From JAAXVQ01 sp964604705 (GTDB lineage: Bacteria; Oederibacteriota; JAAXVQ01), in contig CAZSAP010000017.1 in assembly GCA_964604705.1 (NCBI GenBank), positions 4,660 to 68,659 of the forward strand: a stretch of DNA of 64,000 nt, read 5' to 3'. Of this stretch, positions 17,727 through 26,356 are shown in pieces (the first letter of the stretch is position 1; every line of letters begins with the position of its first letter). The notes under the pieces are model-generated. The model was not told the origin of the DNA. It saw only the letters and a program-made list of their open reading frames with translations, and did not search any database. The translations under genes and the position numbers were made by a program.

Positions 17727-17893
17727 TCAGCAGTAGGGATGTTCTTTTTTTGTGCTTCGTAAGGCCCTCTCCATCTAGCCGTTTGCTTCAAATTTTCCTT
17801 CTACCCCAGGAAAATTATTCCGCAAACCGGCAAAATATTTTTATGAGTAGGCTGAGTACGCAGCACAAAAAAAGAACATCCCTACTGCTGACT
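17725..17893 (+). repeat. structured inverted-repeat element A
   Basis: Perfect 32-bp arms at 17725-17756 and 17862-17893, beginning in the porin stop codon. Four more pairs (CGTA/TACG) follow after one mismatch. The core holds a nested hairpin: GTTTGC (17781-17786) with GCAAAC (17822-17827), enclosing AATTTTCC (17791-17798) with GGAAAATT (17809-17816). Blocks CGTAAGGCC, TCCATC, ATTTTC, ATTCCG, GCAAAA and GTAGGCTG recur in element B. Type and function are unknown: structured RNA, processing site or folded-DNA element. Confidence 0.75.
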
Positions 17894-18052
17894 CAAACGA
17901 TTTAGTAAATATCGCTATGGAACTATGGTTGTGAAAGCCTCAGAGAAAATCCTTTCCGCGAGGATTTTCGATGCGGAGTGCCCCTCTCTGAGGGGAACGC
18001 CTTTCACAGCTATAGTTCCATAGCGATATTACCTTCTCCCTGAGGTGACGTT
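17727..18052. other. 326-base intergenic region with no gene
   Basis: Between the porin and the DUF362 gene. It is almost entirely filled by two tandem inverted-repeat elements (A and C) separated by 14 bases. I see no coding frame in it; the remaining bases carry the ribosome site of the next gene. Confidence 0.8.
17908..18030. repeat. structured inverted-repeat element C
   Basis: Arms of 30 bp at 17908-17937 and 18001-18030 with two non-Watson-Crick positions, both of which become G-U pairs if the plus strand is transcribed. Inside are two hairpins: GAAAATCCT/AGGATTTTC (17945-17953, 17961-17969) and CCCCTC/GAGGGG (17981-17986, 17990-17995). It ends 22 bases before the next start codon. The architecture matches element D. 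Confidence 0.72.
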
Positions 18053-19204
18053 ATGCCGAAATCCAAAGTAGCGCTGGTGCGCTGTGACTCGTACGAACCG
18101 GCGGTGGTGGAAGCCGCCATGCAGCGCGGATTGGACTTGATCGGCGGAATCTCCGCCTTTATCCGCCCCGGCGAACCCGTGCTCTTCAAGCCCAATCTGC
18201 TCACGCCGGACCCTCCGGAGCTCTGCGTGACCACGCATCCAGCCATACTGCGCGCCGCGGCTCGCCTCTTTCAGGCCGCAGGCTCGGCCACAGCCTACGG
18301 GGATTCCCCGGCCGTAGGCAGCCCCGCAGGTGTGGCCAAAAAAACCGGACTCAGTGAGGTGGCCGATGAGCTGGGCATAACCTTGGCTGATTTTGTCACC
18401 CCCGTAGAGGTTTCGTTTCCCGAAGGGCATCAGAATAAGAAATTCGTTCTGGCCAAGGCCGTAGCGGATCGCACCCACGCCCTGGTAAATCTGCCCAAAA
18501 TGAAAACCCATGGCCTCATGCGCACCACCGGCGCTGTAAAAAATCTCTTTGGGTGCATCCCGGGTCTGCTCAAAGCGGAATTCCATGTGAAATTGCCCAA
18601 CGCGCATCCGTTCGGACGCATGCTGGTGGACCTGAATTTATGCGTTCAACCGCGCTTGCACATTATGGATGGCGTCATGGCCATGCAAGGCAACGGACCG
18701 CGCAGTGGCACGCCTTTGGCCGTGCATGCCTTGCTGCTCTCGGCCGATCCTGTAGCGCTGGATGCCACCGTTGCACGGTTGATGGATATGGACCCACTCG
18801 TCCCCCCCACAGCCGCGTACGGCCTAGAATACGGGTTGGGCACCTACAAGTCCGAGGACATTGACGTGGTAGGGGATTCCATTGAGTCGCTTCGTCCCAA
18901 ACGTTACAAGGCGGTTAAACTACCAGTCCCAGAAAAAGATCCCTCAGGAAAGGTTCAGTTTTTGCGCCAATGGCTTGTTCCGCGCCCGGTGATCAAACAC
19001 GCGCGTTGCACGCGTTGCGGGACCTGTGTACGCATGTGCCCGGTTCAGCCTAAAGCCGTGGACTGGAAGGCCGGAGACAAGACCAAGCCCCCGGAGTACG
19101 ATTACCCGCGTTGCATTCGTTGCTACTGCTGCCAAGAACTTTGCCCGGAACGTGCCATTAACATTCGCACGCCGTTGTTGGGCCGGCTCATCCGACGCGG
19201 ATGA
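18053..19204 (+). CDS. DUF362 protein with C-terminal 2[4Fe-4S] ferredoxin domain
   Basis: A 383-residue protein. Residues about 1-300 form the DUF362 domain (RPGEPVLFKPNLL, THPAILRAAARLFQ, LPKMKTHGLMRTTGAVKNLFGCIPG). The C-terminal about 80 residues hold two clusters of cysteines, CTRCGTCVRMCP and CIRCYCCQELCP, each able to bind a [4Fe-4S] centre; the tail lacks a membrane segment. The substrate and redox partner are unknown. Length is normal for the fused form. It stands alone on the plus strand, behind the two inverted-repeat elements and before a strong terminator. Confidence 0.9.
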   Translation: MPKSKVALVRCDSYEPAVVEAAMQRGLDLIGGISAFIRPGEPVLFKPNLLTPDPPELCVTTHPAILRAAARLFQAAGSATAYGDSPAVGSPAGVAKKTGLSEVADELGITLADFVTPVEVSFPEGHQNKKFVLAKAVADRTHALVNLPKMKTHGLMRTTGAVKNLFGCIPGLLKAEFHVKLPNAHPFGRMLVDLNLCVQPRLHIMDGVMAMQGNGPRSGTPLAVHALLLSADPVALDATVARLMDMDPLVPPTAAYGLEYGLGTYKSEDIDVVGDSIESLRPKRYKAVKLPVPEKDPSGKVQFLRQWLVPRPVIKHARCTRCGTCVRMCPVQPKAVDWKAGDKTKPPEYDYPRCIRCYCCQELCPERAINIRTPLLGRLIRRG

Positions 19205-19251
19205 ACCTGAACCCAGCGTTGGTTCTAGGATAAAAACTTATGCCCTGAAAT

Positions 19252-19287
19252 AAAAAAGAGGCTCGGCAATTACCGAGCCTCTTTTTT
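19252..19287. terminator. bidirectional terminator
   Basis: A-run, GAGGCTCGG stem, CAATTA loop, CCGAGCCTC, T-run. It serves the plus-strand DUF362 gene (stop 19204) and the convergent minus-strand gene (stop 19308). Confidence 0.95.
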
Positions 19288-19307
19288 ATTTCTCCAGATC
19301 CTAACCT

Positions 19308-22093
19308 TTACTTTAAAGGAAAGGTTAACACAATGGACTCGCCTTTATCGGTCTCAATCCCTTCCTTGGTTAACGCCGAGATCGAAAACCGCCATGCTCC
19401 GGGATCCATGGTTTTTAAATACATAAAGTTCGCATCCAAGGGAGTCTCTTCAACCTTCACCATATTTCCGGCCGGCCCCTTCCCCCGGTATACATAATAC
19501 TTTCGCATCATACCCTCGTTGTTCCAGTACAGCATAACTCCGGTGCCGACTTTCACAAACGAAGGTTTGTCCGGCGCTTTCCGCCAAGCGGCTTCTTGTT
19601 CCCGCAGCGTGGTCTTCATTTTATCGGATTCGCCCTTGACCGCTTCCATTTCTTTTTTCAAATTGTTCATTTGTTTCTCAAACGACTGCTTGGTCAGTTC
19701 GGCATCTCCGGCCGACATTTTTTTCGCCACGATCCAAGCCGGAACCGCACCCAACAACGCACCAATTAAAATCCCGACCATAATCGGGAAACCCCAAATC
19801 ACTTTGGCCGGCGCGGTGTCTTCCTCGTCTTCCTGGGCTTGGCGAAGACTAAATTCCGCCCGTCCGGTCCCTTCTGCCCGCGATCCATCGTGCGCATGAG
19901 CATGCGCTGAAACTGTGCTCTCGGTCCGGGAAGCTGCCACGGCGCGAGCCGCGACCTCTACACGCGATTCCGTTTCTTCTTCCATCACAGGTGCCACGGG
20001 ACGCGATACCACTTCCGCTTCCATCACGGGCGCCACGGGACGCGACACCACTTCCTCTTCCATCACAGGCGCCACAGGCTGCGACACCACTTCCTCTTCC
20101 ATCACAGGCGCCACAGGCTGCGACACCACTTCCTCNNNNNNNNNNNNNNNNNNNNNNNNNNNNNNNNNNNNNNNNNNNNNNNNNNNNNNNNNNNNNNNNN
20201 NNNNNNNNNNNNNNNNNNNNNNNNNNNNNNNNNNNCGGGCGCCACAGGCTGCGACACCACTTCCTCTTCCATCACGGGCGCCACAGGCTGCGACACCACT
20301 TCCTCTTCCATCACGGGCGCCACAGGCTGTGACACCACTTCTGGATTAGTCGTAGTCACGGCCTCATCCGCAGAGAACGTTTCAATTCGCGGCTCTTCGG
20401 TGGGTGGTTCAATCGGTTCTGACATTTCCGTTGCAGGCATGGTGGCCACTGTATCCCAGGTCAGATGCTCTTCAGGGCAGGCTGTTTCCAACGCCGGGGT
20501 CACATCGGTGTGCCCCTCGTGAGCCATGCTCATCTCAACTTCAGCGGCTGTGGATAAGGGTTGTGACTCAGGCACAACCTCGGCCCGCATATAGTCATCC
20601 GGCACTACAATCGTGGATGCATCTTTAACTTCCGCTGGAACTTTTGTTTTTTTCTTTTTTGTAACTTTGGCAACGGGTTCAACCTCGGGATGCAGACGCT
20701 TACGCCCGCGTTTCTTTTTAATGGGTTCAGCTCCCGCAACGTCTCCGGCTCCAGTTTCAGAAACAGCCTGCGGTGCTTCAGGCGTTGGTTGGATCTCAGG
20801 GGCAGCGACCTCTTCAACCACTGAGGCCTGTGGTGCAACCGGTTCCCAAGCAGGAACAGTTTCCGGAACAACCTCGGTGGATTCCGTAGGGGCAGGAGTT
20901 GCCCAGGCCGGAACCGATTCACTAAGCGGGGTACTTTCCTGAACAAACTCAACCGGAGCCTCTGCCGCGGTAGTGTTCCAAGCTGTGTCCGCAATGGTTT
21001 CAGATGCGACACTCTCTACCGGAGCGGGTGTTTCCCAGGTCGGCACGCTCTCGCTGGCACTCTCTACTGAAGCGGGTGTTTCCCAGGTCGGCACGCTCTC
21101 GCTGGCACTCTCTACTGAAGCGGGTGTTTCCCAGGTCGGCACGCTCTCGCTGGCACTCTCTACTGGAGCGGGTGTTTCCCAGGTCGGCACGCTCTCGCTG
21201 GCACTCTCTACTGGAGCGGGTGTTTCCCAGGTCGGCACGCTCTCGCTGGCACTCTCTACCGGAGCGGGTGTTTCCCAAGTCGGCATGTTCTCACTGATAT
21301 TCTCTACCGGAATGGTACTCTCGTCTGAAATCCCGGTTTCTGGAGCAGGCTCTTCTTTCATGGCTTCGTCGAACAACGCCACCAGCTCCGAACCTAATTC
21401 CTGATGTAATTTCTGTTCTCCGTCTTCTTGAACAGGCATTGTCTCGGGTTCCGCCGGGGTCTCAAACGAAGGCAATTGAAAATCCGGGCTTTCCTGTACA
21501 GATTCATAGGTCACTTCCGGCGTGTTTGCCTCAACGGGCTCAGCAGGCGTATCCGCCACCCAGGTGTGCGCCTCAGCCACTTCAGGGTTACCCTCTGTAC
21601 TCGATGCGTCGGTTGTTTCCGTTACTGTCTCGGTTGGTTCGGTGGGGGTGAACGTGTACTCAGGCACCGTTTCCGGTGCCACGCTGGCGGCCTGGTAGTT
21701 CAACATGTTCATAACCGCATCGGAAACAACCGCAGGTTGATTGGCCGCGCGGGCGAACAAGACCTCGCACATTTCATTGAGTCCGGTTTGGTATTCTTCG
21801 GGCATGGCGTAAATCTGTGCAATGCCGTCCATCATCATTTTTACTTCGCTGAGCTGTTCTACGGTAGGATGATCGTAATTGTATCCGCGTTCCCAGAAGA
21901 TGGCACCTAAAAATCCCGCCAGGTGCTGTTGCAAACCGGCTTCATCTTGCTTGAGACCCACATCCGCATTGCCCTGCAGTTGGTTCAACCGGCTGATCAC
22001 GAGATACGCGGTTACCATACCGTCCCGGGCGTCATTGGCTGTGATCCCACCTTGCGTCAATAATTGACGCAACCGTTGCAAATATTCTTCCAT
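19308..22093 (-). CDS. repeat-rich single-pass membrane protein, interrupted by an assembly gap
   Basis: One gene read from ATG 22093 (ribosome site GAGGT), broken at 20136-20235 by N. The two halves are in different frames only because the gap length is arbitrary: both sides show the same 13-residue repeat. N-terminal about 120 residues form a helical domain (MEEYLQRLRQLL onward). A long Pro/Glu/Thr-rich stretch follows with a 16-residue repeat (VPTWETPAPVESASES, six copies), a basic KKKRGRK patch, then the 13-residue repeat (EEEVVSQPVAPVM). One membrane helix (WGFPIMVGILIGALLGAVPAW), a coiled coil and a C-terminal beta domain resembling FN3 end the protein. No family recognised as a whole. 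Confidence 0.75.
19978..20345 (-). repeat. 39-bp in-frame tandem repeat around the gap
   Basis: Four copies are visible left of the N run and three right of it, encoding EEEVVSQPVAPVM with Q/R and E/A variation. The true copy number is unknown because the assembly stopped here. Confidence 0.9.
20136..20235. other. assembly gap (100 N)
   Basis: Exactly 100 undetermined bases inside the 39-bp repeat array; a round number typical of a placeholder. Confidence 0.99.
21010..21300 (-). repeat. 48-bp in-frame tandem repeat
   Basis: Six near-identical copies encoding VPTWETPAPVESASES with P/S variation, within the repeat-rich membrane protein. The outermost copies are more diverged, as expected for an array growing from its centre. 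Confidence 0.9.
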
Positions 22094-22134
22094 GTACTGT
22101 ACCTCCGGTCAGCGGTTCAAACCTTGCCTATCTT

Positions 22135-22162
22135 AGTATATTCCCCGTCGCAGCGCAACCAA
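22135..22162 (-). promoter_or_regulatory. candidate promoter of the repeat-rich membrane protein gene
   Basis: Minus strand: TTGGTT, 16 bases, TATACT, 41 bases upstream of the ATG at 22093. No competing signal was seen in the 130-base spacer. Confidence 0.5.
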
Positions 22163-22223
22163 TGAATCAAAAAGCTTGCAAGCATTGACTTTTCCGGAAT
22201 TCAACCCACGCACCGACGCCTGA

Positions 22224-22865
22224 TCAGCGGGCCGTGGCCGTAAGGGACTTGGGGTCGGTCATAAGAGCTTTTTCCACACGGTAGCGAAGCAGCGTACGGT
22301 ACTTGCGCGAATCCCCCCGTCCGAAAAAGCCCGGACCTTTTAGATACTCTTCTTCATGCATGCCCACAATGACATAGCCTTGCTCGGTTATGAAATTTTT
22401 TAGCTTCTCCAGAGAAGCAACCGACTCACTGGGAGGACCAATATGCAAAATTTCCGCGACTGTGCCGTATTCCCATACGGTCATTTCCGGCTGCGGGTGA
22501 ACCCGGCGTTCCGAATCCGGCAAATGCTTGATCGACGGCGGTATCGGCAAGGCATACAGTCCCCGCCATTGGGCACGGGGAGTCTCCGGCGGTTGCGGCC
22601 AACGCACTCTCGGCTTTTCTAAAACCAATTCTTTATGCTTGGCTTTCAAGGCATAAAACGCCTTAAACAGCGCTGAGAGGGCATGTTTCCCGACCACATC
22701 GGGATCCCCGTCAAGCGTCACCATGATCATGGTCTCGGACGGACGTTCGGAAATGTGCGGCATCATTAAATATTGATACACTTGAAAATCATGGGTATGG
22801 GGTAAAAAGTTCCAAAAGACCAGCACGCCCCCGGCCATGACCAAAAGGGAGAAAGTCCACTTCAT
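22224..22865 (-). CDS. membrane-anchored GyrI-like domain protein
   Basis: A 213-residue protein with an N-terminal hydrophobic helix (FSLLVMAGGVLVFWNFL) and no clear cleavage site. The C-terminal half matches the GyrI-like small-molecule-binding fold: VWEYGTVAEILHIGPPSE, LEKLKNFITEQGYVIVGMHEEEYL, and KYRTLLRYRVEK. The conserved glutamate-containing HEEEYL segment is typical. Such domains bind hydrophobic cations or heteroaromatics. The ATG at 22865 overlaps the stop of the upstream heptosyltransferase by 4 bases, so it is translated with two LPS-type genes. Function here is unknown. Confidence 0.78.
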   Translation of the reverse strand: MKWTFSLLVMAGGVLVFWNFLPHTHDFQVYQYLMMPHISERPSETMIMVTLDGDPDVVGKHALSALFKAFYALKAKHKELVLEKPRVRWPQPPETPRAQWRGLYALPIPPSIKHLPDSERRVHPQPEMTVWEYGTVAEILHIGPPSESVASLEKLKNFITEQGYVIVGMHEEEYLKGPGFFGRGDSRKYRTLLRYRVEKALMTDPKSLTATAR

Positions 22866-23842
22866 GGCGTACACTCCTTTTTCAAACGAAAATGTTTCTG
22901 AGCCGCAGCCAACACCTGCTGGGCGGTAAGATCAGGAACTTCACCTGTGGGAGAGTGGACCAAGGCATGCTGGCACCGGTCGTAGGGATGCCACTCGGCT
23001 TCCGGCTCATCGGTCCAAAGCGTGAGGGTCTTGGCGTGCATGGCCACAGCCACATGCTTGGGTCCCGAGTCGGTGGTCACCACACCTCGACTGTGTGCGA
23101 GCAAGGCCCCGGCTTCTTTTAGCCCGCGGGAAAAAATCGGTAAAGGAAAAGAGACGCCTCGCACAATCTCTGCGCACAGGGCTTGCTCTTGGGGACCGGC
23201 GAGCAGCACCCACGATTGATGATAGCGTTTTTGCATGAGGGTCAAAAATTCTGCGGCCGCGGCCGCGGTCCAGCGCTTGCGCACCTTGCCCGCCCCTGGA
23301 ACCAATACAAAATATTGCCGCGCCTTAAGTTTGTGATCATCTAAAAATTTCTTCACAAAGGCATGATAGCGTGGCTCCACGCAAAACTCCAAATCCGTCC
23401 CGACCTCAGACAACCCTAAGGCACGCACTGCGTCCAAATCACGCTCAATGGTGGATTTGGCTTCTTTAGGTGCATGAATCGGAATGGTCGCCAGCGTATT
23501 TTTCCCACTGTGATTGTGCACCACCCGGTGTGGAATCCCCGCCGCCCAAAGCATCCAGGCTGTTCGCGGAGTCGCATGCAAGGCCACACCCAGGTCGAAC
23601 TTGCCGCTGAGCAGACGCAGCAGGAATTGCGCATGATACAGGGGATTTATTTGCGACTTGTCAAACACAAGTACCTCGTCCACATCGGGATTACCGATCA
23701 AGACCTCGCGCCCTTGGGGTGAGACCACCATGGTAATGCGCGCCTGCGGAAACCCCCGGCGCAACGCGCGCAAGGCCGGCGTGGCCAGCAGTGTGTCACC
23801 CAAGGCCCGGACCTTTATGACCAGCAGTCGACGTACGATCAC
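22862..23842 (-). CDS. glycosyltransferase family 9 (heptosyltransferase-like)
   Basis: A 326-residue GT9 enzyme of GT-B fold. LLVIKVRALGDTLLATPALRAL near the N-terminus is the acceptor-side signature, and the C-terminal donor site reads VVTTDSGPKHVAVAMHAKTLTLW, with the conserved DSGPxHxA motif. GT9 enzymes add ADP-heptose to LPS inner core or related sugars. It overlaps both neighbours by 4 bases, so three genes are translationally coupled. Which residue of the core it adds cannot be told. Confidence 0.88.
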   Translation of the reverse strand: MIVRRLLVIKVRALGDTLLATPALRALRRGFPQARITMVVSPQGREVLIGNPDVDEVLVFDKSQINPLYHAQFLLRLLSGKFDLGVALHATPRTAWMLWAAGIPHRVVHNHSGKNTLATIPIHAPKEAKSTIERDLDAVRALGLSEVGTDLEFCVEPRYHAFVKKFLDDHKLKARQYFVLVPGAGKVRKRWTAAAAAEFLTLMQKRYHQSWVLLAGPQEQALCAEIVRGVSFPLPIFSRGLKEAGALLAHSRGVVTTDSGPKHVAVAMHAKTLTLWTDEPEAEWHPYDRCQHALVHSPTGEVPDLTAQQVLAAAQKHFRLKKECTP

Positions 23843-24879
23843 ACGCGCTTCCTCCCCACTCTTAAAAGGTCCTCCACGGCGTCCATGACACGCTCAACGG
23901 AAATACCCAACATGCATTCCAAACCGCGAACACACTCGTTGCGCACACACGGGGCGCAATCAAGGGGCTCGGAGGCACGAACCGTCCGACTCCGAGGGCC
24001 AAACGGTCCGGTCTCATTTGGATCGGCCGCCCCTTGGAGCACCACGACCGGAACGCCCTGCGGATAGGCCAAGTGCATGGCGCCGGAGTCGTTGCTGATT
24101 AAACAGTCCAAATGTCGCGTAATCGCAATGGCTTCCCGTAAGCCGGTGGTACCTGCCAATATCCGTGGTTTGAAACGCGCCTGCTCCACCACACGCTGGG
24201 CAATGAGGGCGTCCGAGGCACTCCCCACCAAAACCACCGCATAACCGCGCTCGGCCAAGCGGTCGGCCAACTGGGCATATCGCTCAACAGGCCAGCGTCG
24301 ACTTAGCGCCACCGATCCCGGGGCCAAACCTATGATTTTTTTTCCAGCTGGAGCATTCAAGATCTCCGCTGCATGTGCAGCTTCCACCTCGGTCACACCC
24401 AAGGCAAAGGAGAGTGGGGCCTCAGAGGCCCCTGTTGCACCTGCTGCTTCCACCAAACGCAAATAGGTTCGCGGACGTGCTTCGCGCTGTGTGCCACGGA
24501 CCCAAGGTACGCGCGTGGTCAAAAGCCACGAGCGGTGTTGCGTGGCATACCCCACGCGCTTCCGGCTTCCGCTCCAAAACGCCATCCAGGCCGAGGAAAA
24601 CGAATTGGGCAATACCAGGGCCAAGGCATAGTTTTCATGGCGTAACGTCCGGTACACTTCCCCTGGTCCGGATTGCGGATCATCCAAAAATACAATCCGC
24701 GCCACATCGGGGTTGTTCTCCCACACCGGTGCAACCCAGCGCTTGGCCAAGACATGCACCCGCGTGTTGGGGAAAGCTTGTTTCCAGGCACGCAACGCGG
24801 GTGTGGCCATGACCGCATCCCCCACCCAATTGGGGCTGCGGAACAATATGTTTACATCCTGGTAATACATTCCACCCAT
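23839..24879 (-). CDS. waaF: LPS heptosyltransferase II-like (GT9)
   Basis: A 346-residue GT9 enzyme. NILFRSPNWVGDAVMATPALRA is the WaaF-type N-terminus (WVGDxVM), and LAPGSVALSRRWPVERYAQLADRL, DCLISNDSGAMHLAY and the cysteine-bearing PLDCAPCVRNECVRGLECM tail all fit heptosyltransferase II. It transfers the second L-glycero-D-manno-heptose to the LPS core at the cytoplasmic face of the inner membrane. I chose ATG 24879 (GAGGG before it); a second ATG three codons on is possible. First gene of a three-gene operon. Confidence 0.85.
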   Translation of the reverse strand: MGGMYYQDVNILFRSPNWVGDAVMATPALRAWKQAFPNTRVHVLAKRWVAPVWENNPDVARIVFLDDPQSGPGEVYRTLRHENYALALVLPNSFSSAWMAFWSGSRKRVGYATQHRSWLLTTRVPWVRGTQREARPRTYLRLVEAAGATGASEAPLSFALGVTEVEAAHAAEILNAPAGKKIIGLAPGSVALSRRWPVERYAQLADRLAERGYAVVLVGSASDALIAQRVVEQARFKPRILAGTTGLREAIAITRHLDCLISNDSGAMHLAYPQGVPVVVLQGAADPNETGPFGPRSRTVRASEPLDCAPCVRNECVRGLECMLGISVERVMDAVEDLLRVGRKRV

Positions 24880-25086
24880 AACGCCCTCTTGTCCTTCTGA
24901 CACGATCCATCTTCCGATGGCGCATCTTAACATATTTGGCCTTTTTGGCGAGGCATTTCCTGCAACCTGATCCAAGAATACCTTCCCCCCAAGACTTAAA
25001 ATATTTCATTTAACTCCTTAATATAGCCGACCCATCTCCGACACTATTATCATCTGCAACCATTTCAATGCGAAAGGTGGATCACC

Positions 25087-26235
25087 ATGTTCAAGGTAAG
25101 CTTTAGATGGATGGGAATGCTTGGATTGCTCGCAAGTGTCTGGACTTCAGCCTGGGGTGTCGGTATGGACAACAATGCCGTAGGCAGCCGGGGCATGACC
25201 ATGGTCTCGGCCTTGACGGCCGTAGCCGACGATGCCAGTGCCGTCTTCTACAACCCTGCCGGTTTAGCCATGATCCCGGATGAGAAATTCAGTTTGGATG
25301 CCTACGTGTTAATGCTGAACACCGACTACAACTCAACCCCCGCAGGCGGTACCAAACTCAGCAGCACGGACCCCGCGGTCATACCCGGCTTGTTTGTATC
25401 CAAAACCTTTAAGGATTTTGGCGTGGGCTTCGGTTGCTACATCCCGTACGGCGGGGCGTACTTGCACTACAAAGACTATCCTATGCCCGGTTATGAGTAC
25501 AAAACGTACATGGGTGTCTTTGCCTTTGCCCCTTCGCTCGGCTACAGGCTGCTTTCCAATCTTTCAGTGGGTGCCACTGCCGAAATCTATTATGGGCTGT
25601 ACAGCACCAAATTCGACGCGATGCAGACCGAGTTGAACCTAAGCGGTTTAGCCGGGGTAGGAGTTAATTTGGGAGTGCTCTACCAGCCGGCGGAAACCTG
25701 GAACCTGGGCTTGACCTACAAAGCGCCTGCCGTCTTAAAGTACAAGGGAACCACCAAGTCTCCTTATGGCACCTTTGATAGCGACATTCAAATGAACATG
25801 CCGCCTTACCTGAAACTGGGGGTCGCCAAACACCTGAGCTCAGACCTGCTCTTGGCGTTTGATGTTTGGTACATGATGTGGAGCAACATGGACAAGGTCA
25901 CCTTCACCACCAACGGCAATGCCACGGAAAGCAAAACCAATTACAAAAATTCAGTGATGACCAATCTCGCGGCCGAATACCGCCTAATCCCGGCTCTGAC
26001 CTTGCGCGGAGGTGTGCGCTATGTTCAAGGCGGAACCAAAGACGAAGGCATCTCGGCCATGAACATTGACTTGGACAACATCTCGGCCGGCTTGGGTGCA
26101 GGCATTACCCTTACCCCCGGACTGGATCTAAACCTTTCTGGATTCTATTCGTTCAGCTTGCCCAAGGAAGTGGATAACGTAAAATACGCCAATAAAGTTA
26201 CAGGCTTCCTCGGGGGCATCACAGCCAAGTTTTAA
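25087..26235 (+). CDS. FadL/OmpP1/TodX-family outer membrane transporter
   Basis: A 382-residue barrel with signal peptide (GMLGLLASVWTSAWG). Mature N-terminus GMDNNAVGSRGMTMVSALTAVADDASAVFYNPAGLAMI has the plug-domain NPAGL motif typical of OmpP1/FadL. Late strands AAEYRLIPALTLRGGVRY and SGFYSFSLP are also family features. FadL proteins admit long-chain fatty acids or other hydrophobic molecules. AAAGGTGG precedes the ATG. It stands alone and is closed by its own terminator. It ends TAKF, an aromatic terminus expected for outer-membrane insertion. Confidence 0.88.
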   Translation: MFKVSFRWMGMLGLLASVWTSAWGVGMDNNAVGSRGMTMVSALTAVADDASAVFYNPAGLAMIPDEKFSLDAYVLMLNTDYNSTPAGGTKLSSTDPAVIPGLFVSKTFKDFGVGFGCYIPYGGAYLHYKDYPMPGYEYKTYMGVFAFAPSLGYRLLSNLSVGATAEIYYGLYSTKFDAMQTELNLSGLAGVGVNLGVLYQPAETWNLGLTYKAPAVLKYKGTTKSPYGTFDSDIQMNMPPYLKLGVAKHLSSDLLLAFDVWYMMWSNMDKVTFTTNGNATESKTNYKNSVMTNLAAEYRLIPALTLRGGVRYVQGGTKDEGISAMNIDLDNISAGLGAGITLTPGLDLNLSGFYSFSLPKEVDNVKYANKVTGFLGGITAKF

Positions 26236-26250
26236 CGCTCTGTCTTTCCC

Positions 26251-26282
26251 AAGGAGCGGTGGTCACACACCGCTCCTTTTTT
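26251..26282 (+). terminator. rho-independent terminator of the FadL-like gene
   Basis: AAGGAGCGGTG stem, short loop, CACCGCTCCTT, then a T-run, 15 bases past the stop codon. Confidence 0.93.
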
Positions 26283-26297
26283 ATTCCCTCTTTTAAC

Positions 26298-26326
26298 TTG
26301 CACCCATTCACCGCATCCCTTACATT
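26298..26326 (+). promoter_or_regulatory. candidate promoter of the TPR lipoprotein gene
   Basis: TTGCAC, 17 bases, TACATT, 30 bases before the GTG at 26357. Confidence 0.5.
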
Positions 26327-26356
26327 GATCTTATCTTATTCAAGGTGGTTTCCCTC

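Noticed and set aside
17725..17893. Miniature transposon (MITE) or insertion sequence ends
   Set aside because: The terminal arms differ completely between copies and no target duplication is visible; a MITE family would share its ends.
17725..18030. Integron attC sites
   Set aside because: The arms are far longer and perfectly paired, the conserved GTTRRRY/RYYYAAC ends are not found, and no integrase is present.
20102..20350. Frameshift in the repeat-rich membrane protein
   Set aside because: The frame change falls across the 100 N placeholder, so it says nothing about the real gene.
19978..21300. Regular repeats considered as a CRISPR array
   Set aside because: Repeat units (39 and 48 bp) are contiguous, without unique spacers, and keep one reading frame inside a gene.
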